Shown piece after piece: positions 17,023-26,124 of a stretch of DNA of 64,000 bases; within the stretch, counting starts at the first letter, position 1; each line of letters begins with the position of its first letter. Source of the stretch: Streptomyces sp. CB02058 (GTDB lineage: Bacteria > Actinomycetota > Actinomycetes > Streptomycetales > Streptomycetaceae); NCBI RefSeq assembly GCF_001905505.1, contig NZ_LIPG01000005.1, positions 411,544 to 475,543 of the forward strand, read 5' to 3'. Made by a program: the position numbers and the translations under genes. The notes beneath the pieces were generated by a model. It had not been told where the DNA came from and ran no database searches. It saw only the letters and a list, made by a program, of their open reading frames with translations.

Positions 17023-18135
17023 CTATGGGCGCTGGTTGGGATGCTGATGAGGAGGCAGCGGAGACGTATGCAGCGGTGAGGCACGCACGATCGTGATCAC
17101 CCGGTCCGTCAGCTGCAAGGGGCTGGCCGCCGGATCGTCGTAACCGAGCAGCCGGTGACCGCGCAGAACACTGACCACCAGGTCGTCGGTCTCCCGGACG
17201 TTCTTGCCCACCTCGGCCTTTATCACCGGCCGTTCGACGAGGTCGAGCCCGCTGCCCTGCTGGATGAGGTCCTCCATCACCGTACCCGCGCTGGGGCTGA
17301 GGACGGAGAGGCCCAGCAGACGCCCGGCCGCGCTCGCGCTGGTGATCACGGCGTCGGCGCCGGACTGCCGCAGCAGAGGCGCGTTCTCCTCCTCGCGTAC
17401 CGCTGCCACGATCTTCGCGCCTCGGTTGAGCTGACGCGCGGTCAGGGCGACCAGCACGGCGGTGTCGTCGCGCTGGGTGGCGATGATGATCTGACGGGCC
17501 TTCTGGACCTCGGCCCTCAACAGCACATCACTGCGCGTCGCATCGCCCAGTACACCCACGAAGCCTTCGGCGTTGGCCGCCTCGATCACCTTGCCCGCCG
17601 GGTCGACGATGACGATCTGTTCCTTCTTCAGACCGGTGGCACAGAGCGTCTGGATCGCCGAACGGCCCTTCGTGCCGAAGCCGACGACAACGGTGTGTTC
17701 ACGCAAGTTGGTTCTCCAACGGTTCAGCCGGAAGTCCTCACGAGTCCGTTCCGTAAGGACTTCGAGGGTGGTGCCGACCAGGATGATCAGGAAGAGCACA
17801 CGCAGCGGCGTCACCAGCACCACGTTGACGAGCCGCGCCGGGTCGCTGTACGGGACGATGTCGCCGTAACCCGTCGTCGACAGCGTCACGGTCGCGTAGT
17901 AGACGGCGTCGAGGAAGTCGACCTTTCCGTCGGCGTTGTCGTGGTACCCGCCCCGGTCGGCCCAGACGATGAAGACCGTCGTGGCCAGGACAGTGAGAGC
18001 CATCGCCAGCCGCTTGGCCACCTGCCGCAGCGGTCTGTCGACGACCCTGCGAGGCAGCAGCACCCGCGTGGGAACGACATGTTCGTCCGCACGCCTGGCC
18101 ATCGCATCGTGGCCGGGAAGTTTCACGTGAAACAC
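17023..18135 (-). CDS. Potassium channel protein with RCK (TrkA-N) domain
   Basis: About 370 aa. Two membrane helices (about 43-58 and 105-122) flank a pore loop carrying the K+ selectivity filter TTGYGD (87-92). The cytoplasmic part is an RCK domain with a Rossmann GFGTKG motif (152-157) and a C-terminal TrkA-C-like region, the layout of MthK-type channels. GTG 18135 is the likely start (GGACGGAAGG just before); it overlaps the moeA stop by 13 nt and lies inside a perfect parS sequence. GTG 18165 is an alternative. It probably regulates K+ efflux or membrane potential. Confidence 0.88.
   Translation of the reverse strand: MFHVKLPGHDAMARRADEHVVPTRVLLPRRVVDRPLRQVAKRLAMALTVLATTVFIVWADRGGYHDNADGKVDFLDAVYYATVTLSTTGYGDIVPYSDPARLVNVVLVTPLRVLFLIILVGTTLEVLTERTREDFRLNRWRTNLREHTVVVGFGTKGRSAIQTLCATGLKKEQIVIVDPAGKVIEAANAEGFVGVLGDATRSDVLLRAEVQKARQIIIATQRDDTAVLVALTARQLNRGAKIVAAVREEENAPLLRQSGADAVITSASAAGRLLGLSVLSPSAGTVMEDLIQQGSGLDLVERPVIKAEVGKNVRETDDLVVSVLRGHRLLGYDDPAASPLQLTDRVITIVRASPLHTSPLPPHQHPNQRP
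18120..18133. other. parS site (ParB binding)
   Basis: Exact GTTTCACGTGAAAC, the Streptomyces parS 14-mer. It lies in coding DNA, covering the last codons of moeA and the first codons of the channel gene. Confidence 0.92.
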
Positions 18136-20012
18136 CCTTCCGTCCACGGCGTCGCCGAGGCCCACGGTAGATCGAGGATCTCCACCTCGGTGCCGGACCG
18201 TACCCCGCCGGGCGGCACCACGGCCAGCCCGTCAGCGGCAGCGATCCCGCGGAGCATGGCAGGCCCGTTGTAATGCAAGGGCACGACCCTGTCGTCACGG
18301 TGGACCACAGGGACGAGTCGGGTGTCGTGCGGGTGTCCGTGCACCTCGTCGTCGACGGGCGCACGATACGGATCCTGGGCGGACCGGCCCGCGATCCCCC
18401 GGAGCAGGGGCTCCGCCAACGTGAGCAGCCCGGACACCGCGGCGAGCGGGTTGCCGGGCAGTCCCACCAGGCAGGGGCCGCCCTCGGCGAGCCTTGCGAG
18501 AAGCATCGGGTGACCGGGGCGCACGGCCACTCCGTCCACCAGTAGTTCGGCCCCGATCTCGGCCAGGACCGGGTGGACATGGTCGACCGGTCCGGCGGCG
18601 GTCCCGCCCGTGGTGAGGATCAGGTCGGCGTCGGAGGAGGTGAGGGCGCGGCGGAGAGCGCCTGCATCGTCACCGAGGCGCTGGGGCTCGGCGACGTCCG
18701 CGCCGAGGGCGCGGAGCCAGGGCCCCAGCATGGGGCCGAGCGCGTCCCGGATCAGCCCTTCGCTCGGCAGGCCTGCGGTGAGCAGCTCATCACCGAGTAC
18801 GAAGATGTCCACGCGCGGACGGGGTACGGCGACAAGGGCGTCGTACCCGGCGGCGGCTGCCAGACCGAGGACAGGCGGGGTCACCACCGTCCCCACCGGC
18901 AGGAGCTCGTCGCCGGAACGGCATTCCTGGCCCCGGGGCCGGATGTCCTGCCCCGGTACGACGTCGCGCGTCGCGTGCAGCAGTCCTTTGGCCTCGTCGA
19001 ATCGCGCGTGCTCGCTACGGATCACGGCGGTCGCGTCCGCCGGAATGCGTGCGCCTGTGGCGATCCGCAGCGCTTCCCCGTCCGGGAGCGGTTCGGTGGC
19101 CGCGCGACCGGCGAGCAGCCCTTCGACTTCCCTCACGGTCCAGGGACCCGGCCCCGCGACGACCCAGCCGTCCATGGCCGAGGTGTCGAAGGACGGCAGA
19201 TCGGTGAGCGCGACAACCGCCTCGGCCAGGACATGCCCGAGGGCCCGGTCCAGGGGGAGCCGGTGCGCGGCCAGGGGGGCAGCACGGCCGAGACGCTCCG
19301 CGAGAGCTCGCGCGCGGTCCCAGGGAGTGGCCTCGGACCGGTGGGCGTGCGCGGATCGGGTCGGATGGTTGACGGGCGCGGATCGGTGGGCGGCCGCGGA
19401 CGGCAACTCCTGGTGAGCCGACGAGGCCGTACCGGCGCCGGGGGCGCCTGCGGACGGGAGGCCCGGGACGCCGGGGGCACCTGCGGGCGGGAGGCCCGGG
19501 ACGCCGGAGGACGGTGTGTCGGCGGAAAGGGCGCCGGACGCCGGGCCGCTTCGGTTCGGGGTGCCGGCGGACGGGGCACCGGTTGCCGAGCTGCTTCGGT
19601 TCGGGACGCCGGAGGACGCGGCGTCTCGGTTCGGGGTACCGGGGGCCGGGCCGGCTCCGGTGGAGGCGGCCGAACCAACCGGGGGCCCCGAGGCGGCCGA
19701 GGCGAGCGGGGCATGCGAGGCGCTCGGGACCCGCCCCAGGTGCATGCCCGGTTCCGAGGATGTCGGCGAAGGCCCCGGCCCCACGTCGCCGGGACGTTCC
19801 ACCGGCCCCACGTCGCCGGGACGTTCCCCCGGTCCCGCGTGGCCGGGACGGTCCGGGGCCGGACGGGCCGCACGTGGCTGACGCCCGACCAGCGCCAGCG
19901 CCTGCTGGACCGCCCGCTCCTCCTCTGCCGCACGTTCGGCCTCGGCAGCCCTGGCCGCTTCCGCCGCCCTGGCAGCCTCCGCCGCCCGGGCCTCGCCGCC
20001 GTGCCCCGTCAT
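18123..20012 (-). CDS. moeA: Molybdopterin molybdenumtransferase MoeA with long N-terminal extension
   Basis: A 629-aa protein. Residues from about 228 to the end are a normal-length MoeA (about 400 aa): LPSFDTSAMDGWVV, the ATGARIPADATAVIRSEH region, the MoCF-type motif TTGGTAAGPVDHVHPV and the C-terminal domain. It inserts molybdate into adenylated molybdopterin. The first 228 residues are unusual: an Ala/Glu/Arg helix repeat (about 8-40) and then Gly/Pro/Ser repeats (GVPGLPxAGAP, ERPGDVGP). The ATG overlaps the stop of the upstream MobA-like gene (ATGA), so they are coupled. The stop overlaps the channel start. Whether the extension is translated is not provable here; its frame is open and there is no better start. 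Confidence 0.85.
   Translation of the reverse strand: MTGHGGEARAAEAARAAEAARAAEAERAAEEERAVQQALALVGRQPRAARPAPDRPGHAGPGERPGDVGPVERPGDVGPGPSPTSSEPGMHLGRVPSASHAPLASAASGPPVGSAASTGAGPAPGTPNRDAASSGVPNRSSSATGAPSAGTPNRSGPASGALSADTPSSGVPGLPPAGAPGVPGLPSAGAPGAGTASSAHQELPSAAAHRSAPVNHPTRSAHAHRSEATPWDRARALAERLGRAAPLAAHRLPLDRALGHVLAEAVVALTDLPSFDTSAMDGWVVAGPGPWTVREVEGLLAGRAATEPLPDGEALRIATGARIPADATAVIRSEHARFDEAKGLLHATRDVVPGQDIRPRGQECRSGDELLPVGTVVTPPVLGLAAAAGYDALVAVPRPRVDIFVLGDELLTAGLPSEGLIRDALGPMLGPWLRALGADVAEPQRLGDDAGALRRALTSSDADLILTTGGTAAGPVDHVHPVLAEIGAELLVDGVAVRPGHPMLLARLAEGGPCLVGLPGNPLAAVSGLLTLAEPLLRGIAGRSAQDPYRAPVDDEVHGHPHDTRLVPVVHRDDRVVPLHYNGPAMLRGIAAADGLAVVPPGGVRSGTEVEILDLPWASATPWTEGCFT
19781..19853. repeat. 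27-bp tandem repeat inside the moeA 5' region
   Basis: A unit starting CCACGTCGCCGGGACGTTCC is at 19781-19800 and 19808-19827 (27-bp period) with a degraded third copy to 19853. It encodes the nine-residue repeat ERPGDVGPV. The repeat keeps frame, so length can vary without breaking the gene. Confidence 0.75.
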
Positions 20013-20884
20013 GGCGTGCCGGGCCCGTTTTCCGCGCCCGTCTCCTCCTCCCACCGGAGCGCAAGGGCGGTGGCCTTGCGGGATGCCTCCGCCACCGCTT
20101 CGGCTGCGGCCTCCGGGCTCTTGCCGCTGCTCGCCAACCCCGCCGCGTACCCCACCAGGAAGGTGGTCAGCGGGGCGGCGGGCCGGGCGACGCCGTGGGC
20201 GGCATCACGGGCCAGATCGAGCAGGACGCCGGTGTCGACGTCGAGTTCGATGCCCAGTTCGGTCTTGACTGTGGTGATCCATTCGTCCAGCACGGTCCCA
20301 TGCTCCCTGATCCTCGCCCTGGCGGCACCAATGTCTTCCCAGGTGTCGCAGTCGAACGAAGCCAGCGGACCGGCCTCCACCCGCGCCAGGTCCAGCTCGG
20401 CCGTGAGCAGTCGCAGCGGGAGTCCGGCCAGGCCGCCGTGCTCGGTGGCGAGAAGGGCGAGCTCACGGCGCAGCGGCTCGGCCCGGTAGACCGCGACCAA
20501 CGGCTGGTCCCGGCCGTCCGGGTCCGTGCACAGGGCGCCTTCACGGCCCGGTGTTCCCGCGGCTTCCAGCAACGAGCGGACGGTCGGCTCCCCCAGGAAC
20601 GGCAGATCCGCGGACAGCACCAGAACGCTGTCCTCGGACGAGTGCCGGACCCCCGCACCGAGCGCGGCCAACGGACCGCCGCCTTCCGGCACTTCCCGTG
20701 TCCAGGTGACCGGACGCGTGGTGGGCCTGCGCCCGCCCACCACGACGGTGGACGAGGCGTCGGCACATACGGCGAGCACCCGGTCGAGCAGCGCGCGGCC
20801 GCCCACACGGAGCCCCGGCTTGTCGGCTCCCCCGAGGCGCTTCGCGGCCCCGCCGGCAAGAACGATGGCGTCATAGGCGGTCAT
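20009..20884 (-). CDS. MobA-like nucleotidyltransferase fused to a DUF6457 domain
   Basis: A 291-aa protein. The N-terminal 190 residues are a MobA/IspD-type nucleotidyltransferase: LAGGAAKRLGGADKP nucleotide loop, LVLSADLPFL metal site and DGRDQPLVAVYR. MobA attaches GMP to molybdopterin. From about 200 (LDEWITTVKTELGIELD) the protein is an all-helical DUF6457-like domain that is a separate small protein in other actinobacteria. Coupling to moeA (ATGA overlap) supports a molybdenum-cofactor role. It is the first gene of the minus-strand moeA operon. Confidence 0.85.
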   Translation of the reverse strand: MTAYDAIVLAGGAAKRLGGADKPGLRVGGRALLDRVLAVCADASSTVVVGGRRPTTRPVTWTREVPEGGGPLAALGAGVRHSSEDSVLVLSADLPFLGEPTVRSLLEAAGTPGREGALCTDPDGRDQPLVAVYRAEPLRRELALLATEHGGLAGLPLRLLTAELDLARVEAGPLASFDCDTWEDIGAARARIREHGTVLDEWITTVKTELGIELDVDTGVLLDLARDAAHGVARPAAPLTTFLVGYAAGLASSGKSPEAAAEAVAEASRKATALALRWEEETGAENGPGTP

Positions 20885-20932
20885 GCCCCGAGTATGCGGG
20901 CCGCCCGTTCACGACGGCCCCCTCGGGACCGA

Positions 20933-21003
20933 ACTCACAGAAGCCACCGGGCCGAGGCCGCCCCGGCACTCACAGCAGCCCACCGGGCCGGGGCGCCCCC
21001 GGC
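20933..21003. repeat. Imperfect 35-bp tandem duplication
   Basis: ACTCACAG followed by a GC-rich segment occurs at 20933-20967 and again at 20968-21003 with a few changes. It lies in the 144-bp gap between the mobA-like gene and the end of the second bkd operon; no other element is visible there. Confidence 0.6.
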
Positions 21004-21028
21004 CCGTCGCCGCGACAGAAGTCCTTCG

Positions 21029-22476
21029 CTACAGGGTGCGCAACAGCACGGCGGGCTGTTCCACGCAGTCGGCGACGTAGCGCAGGAAGCCACCCGCGGT
21101 GCCGCCGTCACAGACCCGGTGATCGAAGGTCAGCGAGAGCTGCACGACCTGGCGGACCGCCAGCTCACCTCCGTGCACCCAGGGCTTGGGCACGATCCGC
21201 CCCACCCCGAGCATCGCGGCTTCCGGGTGGTTGATGATCGGGGTCGAGCCGTCGACACCGAACACACCGTAGTTGTTGAGCGTGAACGTCCCTCCGGTCA
21301 GCTGCGCAGGCGTCAGCCTCCCGTCCCGGGCCGCCTCGGTCAGCAGGGCGATCTCCGCGCCGATCGACTCGGCGTTCCTCGTATGCGCGTCCCGCACGAC
21401 CGGGACGACCAGCCCTCGGTCCGTCTGGGCGGCGAAGCCCAGATGCACCCCGGACAACCGCACGATCTCCCGCGCCTCGGAGTCGACCCGCGAGTTGAGC
21501 TCGGGGAACCGGGCCAGCGCCGCCGTGCAGATGCGGGCCAGCAGGGCGAGCACCGACACCTTCGGCCCTGCGGCCGAACCGTCGGCGCCGTTCATCGCGG
21601 CCCGCGCCGCCATCAGCTCGGTGGCATCGGCGTCGACCCAGCACGTGGCCTCGGGAATCTCCCGTCGGCTGCGCGCCAGCTTCTCGGCGACAGCCCCCCG
21701 CACCCCGCGCAGCGGGATGCGCTCGTCCGCCGTGTCCGGCACCTGCCGGGCCCCTGCCGCGGCGTCGGTGCGCTCCTCCTCCGTGACCCTGATCGCGGAC
21801 TCCACGTCCGTACGCAGGATGAGCCCGTCCCGCCCCGTGCCCGCGATCTGCTGGAGATCGAGGCCGTGCCGACGCGCCAGCTTCCGTACCAGTGGGGAGA
21901 TGACGGCCACGGGACCCGGCGCCCGCACCGCACCGGGAGCCGGAACGGCGACCGGAGCCGTGGCGGGGGACTGCGTCGAGGCAGGCCTGACCCGCCGGCG
22001 CCGCACGGCCGGTGCACCTGTTCCATAGCCGACCAGCACATTGCCGGACGCCTCGCTCTCGTCACCCGCGCCCGAGCCGGAGCCCGATCCGGTGCCCGGG
22101 TCCGAGCCGGAGCCCGCGCCCGAGCCGGTGCCCGGGTCCGAGCCGGAGCGAGCGCCGCCCGAGGGCTCTCGGGAAGCCGTGTGCCCCGACGCCGGCTTCC
22201 CCGGACCGGCCGACCCCGACCCGGTCGATTCCGAGCCCACCGCCACCGTCAGCAGCGGTGCCCCGACCGGCAGTTCCGCGCCCTCTTCACCGAATCTGGC
22301 CGTCACCACGCCCCCGTACGGGCATGGCACCTCCACCATGGCCTTGGCCGTCTCGACCTCGACGACCGGCTGGTCGATGGCGACGACGTCGCCGACCTCC
22401 ACCAGCCAGCGCACGATCTCGGCCTCGGTCAGTCCCTCGCCCAGGTCGGGCAGCTTGAATTCGAGCACCTGCGCCA

Positions 22477-22477
<1 letters not shown>
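21029..22477 (-). CDS. bkdC: Branched-chain 2-oxo acid dehydrogenase E2 (second operon)
   Basis: A 482-aa E2. The lipoyl domain has VETAKAMVEV with lipoyl-Lys45; next comes a Ser/Gly/Pro/Asp linker containing repeated GSDPGTGSG units, a subunit-binding domain (SPLVRKLARRHGLDLQQI), and the catalytic domain ending FDHRVCDGG. It differs from the first E2 in linker type and in the catalytic loop (DHRVCDG against DHRLVDG). The ATG shares one base with the E1beta stop (TGATG). Being in the operon next to bkdR, this is likely the copy that responds to valine, leucine and isoleucine. Confidence 0.92.
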
Positions 22478-23504
<1,027 letters not shown>

Positions 23505-23508
<4 letters not shown>

Positions 23509-24668
23509 CGCCCGCCCTCCGCGCCGCTCTCGTCGTGTGTGCCGTGCTCGGCGTCCAGCTCGGCGCGCAGCCGCGCGGCCTGCTCACGCAGCTGCCCGGT
23601 CTGCTCCCCGTAGACATGGGTGAACAGATCCATCGGGTCGAGCACCGGATCTGCGTTCATCTGCTCGCGCAGGCCCGCGGCCATCCGCTCCGCCGCCTCC
23701 CGCACTCTCTCGATGCCGTCCTCGTCCAGCAGCCCGCGCCCGGTCAGCTCTCGTTCGAGAAGCACGATCGGGTCGTGCGCGCGCCACGCCTCCACCTCGC
23801 TGTCGCCGCGGTACCGGGTGGCGTCGTCGGCGTTCGTATGGGCGTCCATGCGATACGTGACCGCCTCGACCAGCGTCGGCCCCTGACCCCGCCTGGCCCG
23901 TGCCACCGCTTCTCCCAGGACCTGGTGCATCGCGGCGGCGTCATTGCCGTCGACCAGCCGACCAGGCATCCCGTAACCCACGGCCTTGTGGGCGAGGGAG
24001 GGCGCCGCCGTCTGCTTGGCCAGGGGTACGGAGATCGCGAAGCCGTTGTTCTGCACGAGGAAGACGACCGGGGCCTTCCACACGGCCGCGAAATTCAGGG
24101 CCTCGTGGAAATCGCCCTCGCTCGTCCCGCCGTCGCCGACCATCGCGAGCGCCACCACGTCGTCGCCCTTCAGCCGCGCCGCGTGGGCCAGCCCCACGGC
24201 GTGCGGCAGCTGGGTGGCCAGCGGGGTGCAGAGCGGGGCGATGCGGTGCTCACGCGGGTCGTAACCGGTGTGCCGGTCCCCGCGCAGCAGGGTCAGCGCC
24301 TCGACCGGGTCCAGGCCGCGGGCCACCGCCGCGAGGGTGTCCCTGTAGCTCGGGAAGAGCCAGTCACGCTCCTCCAGCACCATGGCGGCCGCGATCTCGC
24401 AGGCCTCCTGGCCGGTGCTCGACGGATACACCGCGAGCCTGCCCTGCTTGGTGAGTGCGGTGGCCTGCGCGTTGTACCTGCGGCCGCGCACCAGCTCGGC
24501 ATGGAGCCGCAGCAGCAGCTCGGGATCGGCGCCGGCCGCGGCGTCCGTACCGAGCACTCGGTACGGCTCGGGGTCCGGGAGCAGCGGCGCGGGGTCGGTG
24601 AGCGGCTTCCAGGCCGGGGGCGGCGTGGGCCGGTAGGCGGCTGCGCCGGGCAGCTCTTGGACCGTCAT
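23505..24668 (-). CDS. bkdA: Branched-chain 2-oxo acid dehydrogenase E1 alpha (second operon)
   Basis: A 387-aa E1alpha with the thiamine-diphosphate motif GDGGTSEGDFHEALN ... QNNGFAIS and the DAHTNADDATRYR loop. The start ATG 24668 follows a strong AGGAGGTG site. It is the first gene of the second operon and divergent from bkdR. The 210-bp divergent region carries a PaaR-like palindrome (24764-24777) and DnaA-box-like sequences at 24812-24820 and 24852-24860. Confidence 0.93.
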
Positions 24669-24763
24669 GACAAGCACCTCCTGGCATCGGGATAGATCGA
24701 GGGGTGTCGAAATCTGTGTGGATGTCCGGGCGTGAGCGGGCACCGGTGTGGTGTGCCTCACCT

Positions 24764-24777
24764 ACCGATTGTTCGGT
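24764..24777. promoter_or_regulatory. PaaR-like operator upstream of second bkd operon
   Basis: ACCGATTGTTCGGT; its complement differs by one base from the 14-mer at the tetR/paaN and paaA promoters. On the minus strand it falls between a TTGCGC (24783-24788) and a TAGGTG (24759-24764), an arrangement that would place it in the spacer of a bkdA promoter. Binding is inferred. Confidence 0.6.
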
Positions 24778-24878
24778 CGCGAGCGCAATTTGGCTACAGG
24801 CACCTTCAGCCTGTGGACAAACGGTTCTCCACAGCCTGGGATAGAGGCAGGTCGTCCACAACAGGGAGGCGCGGGCAG

Positions 24879-25400
24879 ATGGCAGCTGAACAAATGGCCG
24901 ACCGGGGCGGGGACCCCGGCCGCACCCCGCCCGCCCGCCCGCTGGACTCCACCGACCGCGCCATCCTGCGCATCCTCCAGACGGACGGCCGCGCCTCGAT
25001 ACGGTCCGTCGCCGAACGGGTCCATGTGTCACGGGCCAACGCGTACGCCCGGATCAACCGGCTCGTCGAGGACGGCGTCATCCGCGGCTTCAGCGCCCGC
25101 GTGAACCACGAGCGCGCGGGAGAGGCGGCCTCCGCCTACATCACCCTGAAAATCGTCCAGAACTCCTGGCGCACCGTGCGCGAGGAGCTCCAGGCCCTGC
25201 CGGGAGCCACCCACATCGCGCTGGTCAGCGGTGACTTCGACGTACTGCTCCTCGTGCACACCCCCGACAACCAGGCGCTGCGCGAGCTGGTCCTGACCCG
25301 GATCCAGGCCATACCGGAGGTGCTCTCCACCCGCACCCTGCTGGTGTTCGAGGAAACCGATCTCGGCCCTCGCCCGGACCGCCCGGCCGAGCTCGCCTAG
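24879..25400 (+). CDS. bkdR: Lrp/AsnC-family regulator BkdR
   Basis: A 173-aa Lrp-type regulator: N-terminal helix-turn-helix (LDSTDRAILRILQTDGRASI ... VHVSRANAYARINRLVEDGVI) and a C-terminal RAM ligand-binding domain (SAYITLKIVQ, THIALVSGDFDVLLLVH). Known BkdR proteins next to bkd operons control them in response to branched-chain metabolites. GGGAGG lies 9 nt before ATG 24879. It is divergent from bkdA and convergent with the TetR gene, with only 10 nt between the stops. Confidence 0.92.
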   Translation: MAAEQMADRGGDPGRTPPARPLDSTDRAILRILQTDGRASIRSVAERVHVSRANAYARINRLVEDGVIRGFSARVNHERAGEAASAYITLKIVQNSWRTVREELQALPGATHIALVSGDFDVLLLVHTPDNQALRELVLTRIQAIPEVLSTRTLLVFEETDLGPRPDRPAELA

Positions 25401-25410
25401 GGCCTCCGGA

Positions 25411-26001
25411 TCAGCCGGCCCGCATCCCCTCGAAGGCGAGCTGGACGACCGTGTCCGCCAGCTGATCGGCCTCCGGCGACCCGTCCGGCTGCGGGCGGTA
25501 CCACTCGACCAGCGAATTCACCATGCCGAAGAGCAGCCGGGTGGCCAGCCGTATGTCCACGTCGGCGCGCAGGTCCCCCTCCGCCACGGCGGCCTTGAGC
25601 AGGTCGGACACCCGCTGGTCGAACTCACGCCGCCGCTCCAGCGCCCAGCGCTCCGTCTTCGTGTTGCCGCGCACGCGCAGAAGCAGCGTGACGTACGGAA
25701 GCTCCTCCATCAGCACCTCGACCGTGCGGCGCGTGACGTACTCGACCCGGGCGATCGCCCGTCCCTGTATCGCCCCCGTCTCGTCGAGGATGCCGAACAG
25801 TCCCTCGATCGCCCGGCTCACGGCACGCTCGAGCAGCTCCTCCTTGCCCGCCACATGGTGGTAGATGGAGGACTTGGAAATGCCCGCCGCCTTGGAGAGA
25901 TGCTCCATGGAGGTGCCGTCGTAGCCGCGCTCGTTGAAGACACGGACGGCAACGGTGAGCAGTGTCTCCGGGGTGTACGTGTCCCGCTTGGCCGTGGTCA
26001 T
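25411..26001 (-). CDS. TetR-family regulator, PaaR-like
   Basis: A 196-aa TetR regulator. The N-terminal helix-turn-helix is clear (ETLLTVAVRVFNERGYDGTS ... GISKSSIYHHVAGKEELL); the C-terminal part is the ligand/dimer domain. ATG 26001 follows GGGGGAGG. It is divergent from paaN, and a palindrome matching the published corynebacterial PaaR-type pattern (ACCGNNCGNNCGGT) lies between them and again before paaA. I infer it represses the paa genes and is released by phenylacetyl-CoA; the inducer is from family knowledge, not from sequence. Confidence 0.88.
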   Translation of the reverse strand: MTTAKRDTYTPETLLTVAVRVFNERGYDGTSMEHLSKAAGISKSSIYHHVAGKEELLERAVSRAIEGLFGILDETGAIQGRAIARVEYVTRRTVEVLMEELPYVTLLLRVRGNTKTERWALERRREFDQRVSDLLKAAVAEGDLRADVDIRLATRLLFGMVNSLVEWYRPQPDGSPEADQLADTVVQLAFEGMRAG

Positions 26002-26023
26002 GACCGCGATCCTCCCCCATGAG

Positions 26024-26032
26024 TTGTCCACA
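26024..26032. other. DnaA box
   Basis: Exact TTGTCCACA in the tetR/paaN intergenic region, 23 nt upstream of the tetR start codon. Confidence 0.6.
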
Positions 26033-26048
26033 GGTTCTTTGGGGCCCC

Positions 26049-26076
26049 TTGTCCCGACCGATCGTTCGGTTACTCT
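26049..26076 (+). promoter_or_regulatory. paaN promoter with PaaR-like operator in the spacer
   Basis: TTGTCC (26049-26054) and TACTCT (26071-26076) are 16 bp apart; the palindrome ACCGATCGTTCGGT (26057-26070) fills the spacer. A repressor bound there would block RNA polymerase directly and also cover the start of tetR transcription. Confidence 0.7.
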
Positions 26077-26124
26077 AACTCCGTCCGCACATCCCTGCCC
26101 GGCTCAACGAGGAGTTGGTCCGTC

